Positions 61,947 through 64,000 of a stretch of 64,000 bases of DNA are shown in pieces. This DNA is from Pseudomonas fluorescens (lineage in GTDB: Bacteria > Pseudomonadota > Gammaproteobacteria > Pseudomonadales > Pseudomonadaceae). The number at the start of each line of letters is the position of its first letter. Within the stretch, counting starts at the first letter, position 1. Below the pieces are notes generated by a model. It did not search any database. It was not told the origin of the DNA and saw only the letters and a program-made list of their open reading frames with translations. The translations under genes and the position numbers were made by a program. Where the stretch lies: NCBI RefSeq assembly GCF_902497895.1, contig NZ_CABVHQ010000025.1:1-64000 (forward strand), read 5' to 3'.

Positions 61947-64000
61947 TCACGAAGTGACGGCTATCGGTTGGGCAGTAGCAGCCAACAGACGCTTGATTTC
62001 CGGTACGCAGGAGCCGCATTGAGTGCCGCAGCCCAGTTCTTGTTTCAAGCCGTTGAGATCCAGCCCGCGGCGGATGCCGGCGCAGACCGCGGTTTGGCTG
62101 ACGTTTTTGCAGTTGCACAGGGTTTTGTTGGCGGACGGGTCGCTGGTCGCGCTACCTGGCGGGGTGCTCAGTGGGGCCAGCAGCCAGCGGCGCAATTGTT
62201 CGTCGGCCGTGCCCTCTAACCACAGGCTTTGCAGCCAATGGCGGGCGAGGGTTTCACCGGCCAGACGGATGGCAGTGATGCGTCCGCTTTCGATCCGCAC
62301 TCGCTTGCCAATGGAGCGTCGTGGGTCGTCATAGGCCAGTACTGGTCCTTCGTTAAGCCCCAGCTGTTGGTCAATGTCCTTGAGCAACTGCGGATCAGGT
62401 GCCTCGGCGCTGGCAGCGCGTATCAGCAGCGCCGGACGCTCGCGGCCGGTCAGGCTCAGGCTGACGTAGGTAAAGCCCTCACAGAGCGGTCGCAGGGCCT
62501 CGAAATGCTCCTGCACGTTGCCTTCGATCAAGGCAAACAGCTGCCAGGGCAACTGCACCGGTTCGATGCGCACGCCACTGTGTTTGAGTTCCGGTTGTTT
62601 CGACAGCGGGTCGAATGCCGGTTGGGTGATGGTGTTGATGCCACCCTTGAGGAAACGATCGCCCCAGTGCATCGGCAGGAAGGCTTGGCCAGGGCGGACG
62701 CTGTCATCGCTACCCACCGCAACGATCACGTTGCCGCGACGGCTTTTCAGGCTGACCAGATCGCCGGATTGCAGGCGATGCCGGCGCAATTCGTCGGGGT
62801 GCAGGCTCAATACCGCTTCGTTGACGTGGCCGAACAATTGCGCGGCGGTGCCGGTGCGGCTCATGCCGTGCCATTGGTCGCGCAGGCGACCGGTGATCAG
62901 GGTCAGCGGGAAGCGGGCATCGCGCTGTTCCTTGGCGGCGCGGTAGGGCTCGGCAATAAACCGAGCCCGGCCGCTGGCGGTCGGAAAAATCCCGTCGACG
63001 TACAGACGAGGCGTTCCCTCAAGCGCGCCGCCGGGGAAGGGCCATTGCTGCGGACCGAGCTGGTCGAGCAGGGTGTGGCTGATGCCGGACAGGTCGAGGT
63101 CACGGTCGCGGGTCAGCGCTTTGTATTCGTCGAAGACCTGTGCCGGATCGTTGAACGCAAACAGGCTGGGTTGGCCCGGGCGCAGACGTTGTTCCAGGCG
63201 TTGAGCGAAATCCACGGTGATGGCCCAGTCCGCCCGTGCTTCGCCGGGTGCGGTTATGGCGCGGCGAACGTGGGAAATACGCCGCTCCGAATTGGTCACC
63301 GTGCCTTCCTTCTCGCCCCAACTGGCGGCGGGCAGCAGCAGGTCGGCGAACGGCGCGGTTTCAGTGGTACGGAAGGCTTCCTGCAGCACCACGAACGGGC
63401 ACGCCTGCAACGCCTCGCGCACCGCATTCTGATCCGGCAGGGATTGTGCCGGGTTGGTACAGGCGATCCACAGGGCTTTGATCTTGCCGTTGCGCACCTG
63501 TTCGAACAGCTCGATGGCGGTCAGCCCAGGGTTTTCCGGCAGCTGCTCGACACCCCAGTAGCTGGCGACTTCCGCCCGGTGCTCAGGGTTCGCGGCTTCG
63601 CGGTGGCCGGGCAGCAGGTTCGACAGGCTGCCGGTTTCGCGACCGCCCATGGCATTGGGCTGACCGGTCAGAGAGAAAGGTCCGGCGCCCGGCTTGCCAA
63701 TTTGCCCGGTGGCCAGGTGCAGGTTGATCAGCGCGCTGTTTTTTGCGCTGCCGGCGGTGGACTGGTTGAGCCCCATGCACCACAGCGACAGGAAACTGGG
63801 CGAGGTGCCGATCCACTCGGCGCATTCCTGCAGTTGCCCGGTGCTGATCCCGCACAGTTGCGCGACCATCTGCGGGGTGTAATCACGAACCAGATTTTTC
63901 AGTTCAGCCAGGCCTTCGGTGTGGGCCTTGATAAAGTCACGGTCGATCCAGTCTTCCCACAGCAGCAGATGCAAAATCCCATGGAACAGCGCGACATCGG
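61947..64000 (-). CDS. nasA: Assimilatory nitrate reductase large subunit, partial (5' end outside window)
   Basis: The frame is open through the right edge (DVALFHGILHLLLWEDW is in frame at 63998-63948), so the gene starts beyond 64000. About 684 C-terminal residues are present. They include the molybdopterin domains (LWCMGLNQSTAGSAKNSALINLHLATGQIGKPGAGPFSLTGQPNAMGGRETG, given here as the bis-MGD region around 63810-63640) and the dinucleotide-binding end. A BFD-like 2Fe-2S domain has CNCKNVSQTAVC and CGTQCGSCVPEI, a tail typical of NasA/NasC. It reduces nitrate to nitrite for assimilation. Confidence 0.93.
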   Translation of the reverse strand, partial: DVALFHGILHLLLWEDWIDRDFIKAHTEGLAELKNLVRDYTPQMVAQLCGISTGQLQECAEWIGTSPSFLSLWCMGLNQSTAGSAKNSALINLHLATGQIGKPGAGPFSLTGQPNAMGGRETGSLSNLLPGHREAANPEHRAEVASYWGVEQLPENPGLTAIELFEQVRNGKIKALWIACTNPAQSLPDQNAVREALQACPFVVLQEAFRTTETAPFADLLLPAASWGEKEGTVTNSERRISHVRRAITAPGEARADWAITVDFAQRLEQRLRPGQPSLFAFNDPAQVFDEYKALTRDRDLDLSGISHTLLDQLGPQQWPFPGGALEGTPRLYVDGIFPTASGRARFIAEPYRAAKEQRDARFPLTLITGRLRDQWHGMSRTGTAAQLFGHVNEAVLSLHPDELRRHRLQSGDLVSLKSRRGNVIVAVGSDDSVRPGQAFLPMHWGDRFLKGGINTITQPAFDPLSKQPELKHSGVRIEPVQLPWQLFALIEGNVQEHFEALRPLCEGFTYVSLSLTGRERPALLIRAASAEAPDPQLLKDIDQQLGLNEGPVLAYDDPRRSIGKRVRIESGRITAIRLAGETLARHWLQSLWLEGTADEQLRRWLLAPLSTPPGSATSDPSANKTLCNCKNVSQTAVCAGIRRGLDLNGLKQELGCGTQCGSCVPEIKRLLAATAQPIAVTS

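Noticed and set aside
1..64000. Insertion sequences, prophage, tRNA or rRNA genes
   Set aside because: No transposase, integrase, phage structural gene, tRNA cloverleaf or rRNA sequence was recognised on either strand. The deletions in the pyoverdine and atu regions therefore have no visible mobile-element cause.

Overview
The window is a GC-rich chromosomal segment of a fluorescent Pseudomonas (P. fluorescens-complex type). The assignment rests on the cmaX-crfX-cmpX-sigX-oprF-cobA block, the ppsR/ppsA-hydrolase-rraA block, pyoverdine genes, the acnD/prpF form of the methylcitrate pathway, and several families of REP-like extragenic palindromes. No rRNA, tRNA, transposase, prophage or CRISPR array was found.

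Left part (1-25 kb, accessory). A DEDDh exonuclease is followed by a collapsed acyclic-terpene utilisation (atu) locus. Its TetR regulator and acyl-CoA dehydrogenase are intact, while the carboxylase alpha subunit and atuA survive only as scraps. Next come pyoverdine genes, several of them broken: an IucB-like acetyltransferase interrupted by one in-frame stop, and a single junction joining the 3' third of the sigma factor gene pvdS to the last module of the synthetase gene pvdL. A dsbG/tlpA-like/dsbD redox operon with a two-component system, pvdH, mbtH and a complete fpvGHJK-fpvCDEF iron-release and transport operon follow. As it stands the locus has lost its own sigma factor and chromophore synthetase but keeps iron-uptake functions, which fits a siderophore non-producer that may still use pyoverdine made by others.

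Middle part (25-44 kb). This holds a toxin-antitoxin pair, a HAD phosphatase, a divergent SDR/LysR pair, cysH, thrH, pabB, a three-gene set (retropepsin-like protease, membrane protein with inactive transglutaminase domain, RimK-like ATP-grasp ligase), and the complete propionate (2-methylcitrate) operon gntR-prpB-prpC-acnD-prpF plus prpD.

Most interesting system (44.2-51.3 kb). A six-gene minus-strand operon with a divergent MocR-type regulator encodes an EamA exporter, a JAMM metalloprotease, a fusion of a MoaD/CysO-like sulfur carrier with an E1-like adenylyltransferase and a rhodanese, a cysteine-synthase homologue, a serine acetyltransferase with an unusual C-terminal extension, and an AlaX-like tRNA-editing protein. 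It looks like a protein-thiocarboxylate route to cysteine or a cysteine-like amino acid, with possible export and tRNA-proofreading functions attached. The carrier is joined to its own E1 exactly at its Gly-Gly terminus, and the neighbouring JAMM protease is a candidate to cut there.

Right part (51.3-64 kb, conserved core). ppsR and ppsA are divergent. They are followed by a hydrolase, rraA, cmaX, crfX, cmpX, sigX, oprF, a dense REP array, cobA and an assimilatory nitrate reductase that runs off the right edge.
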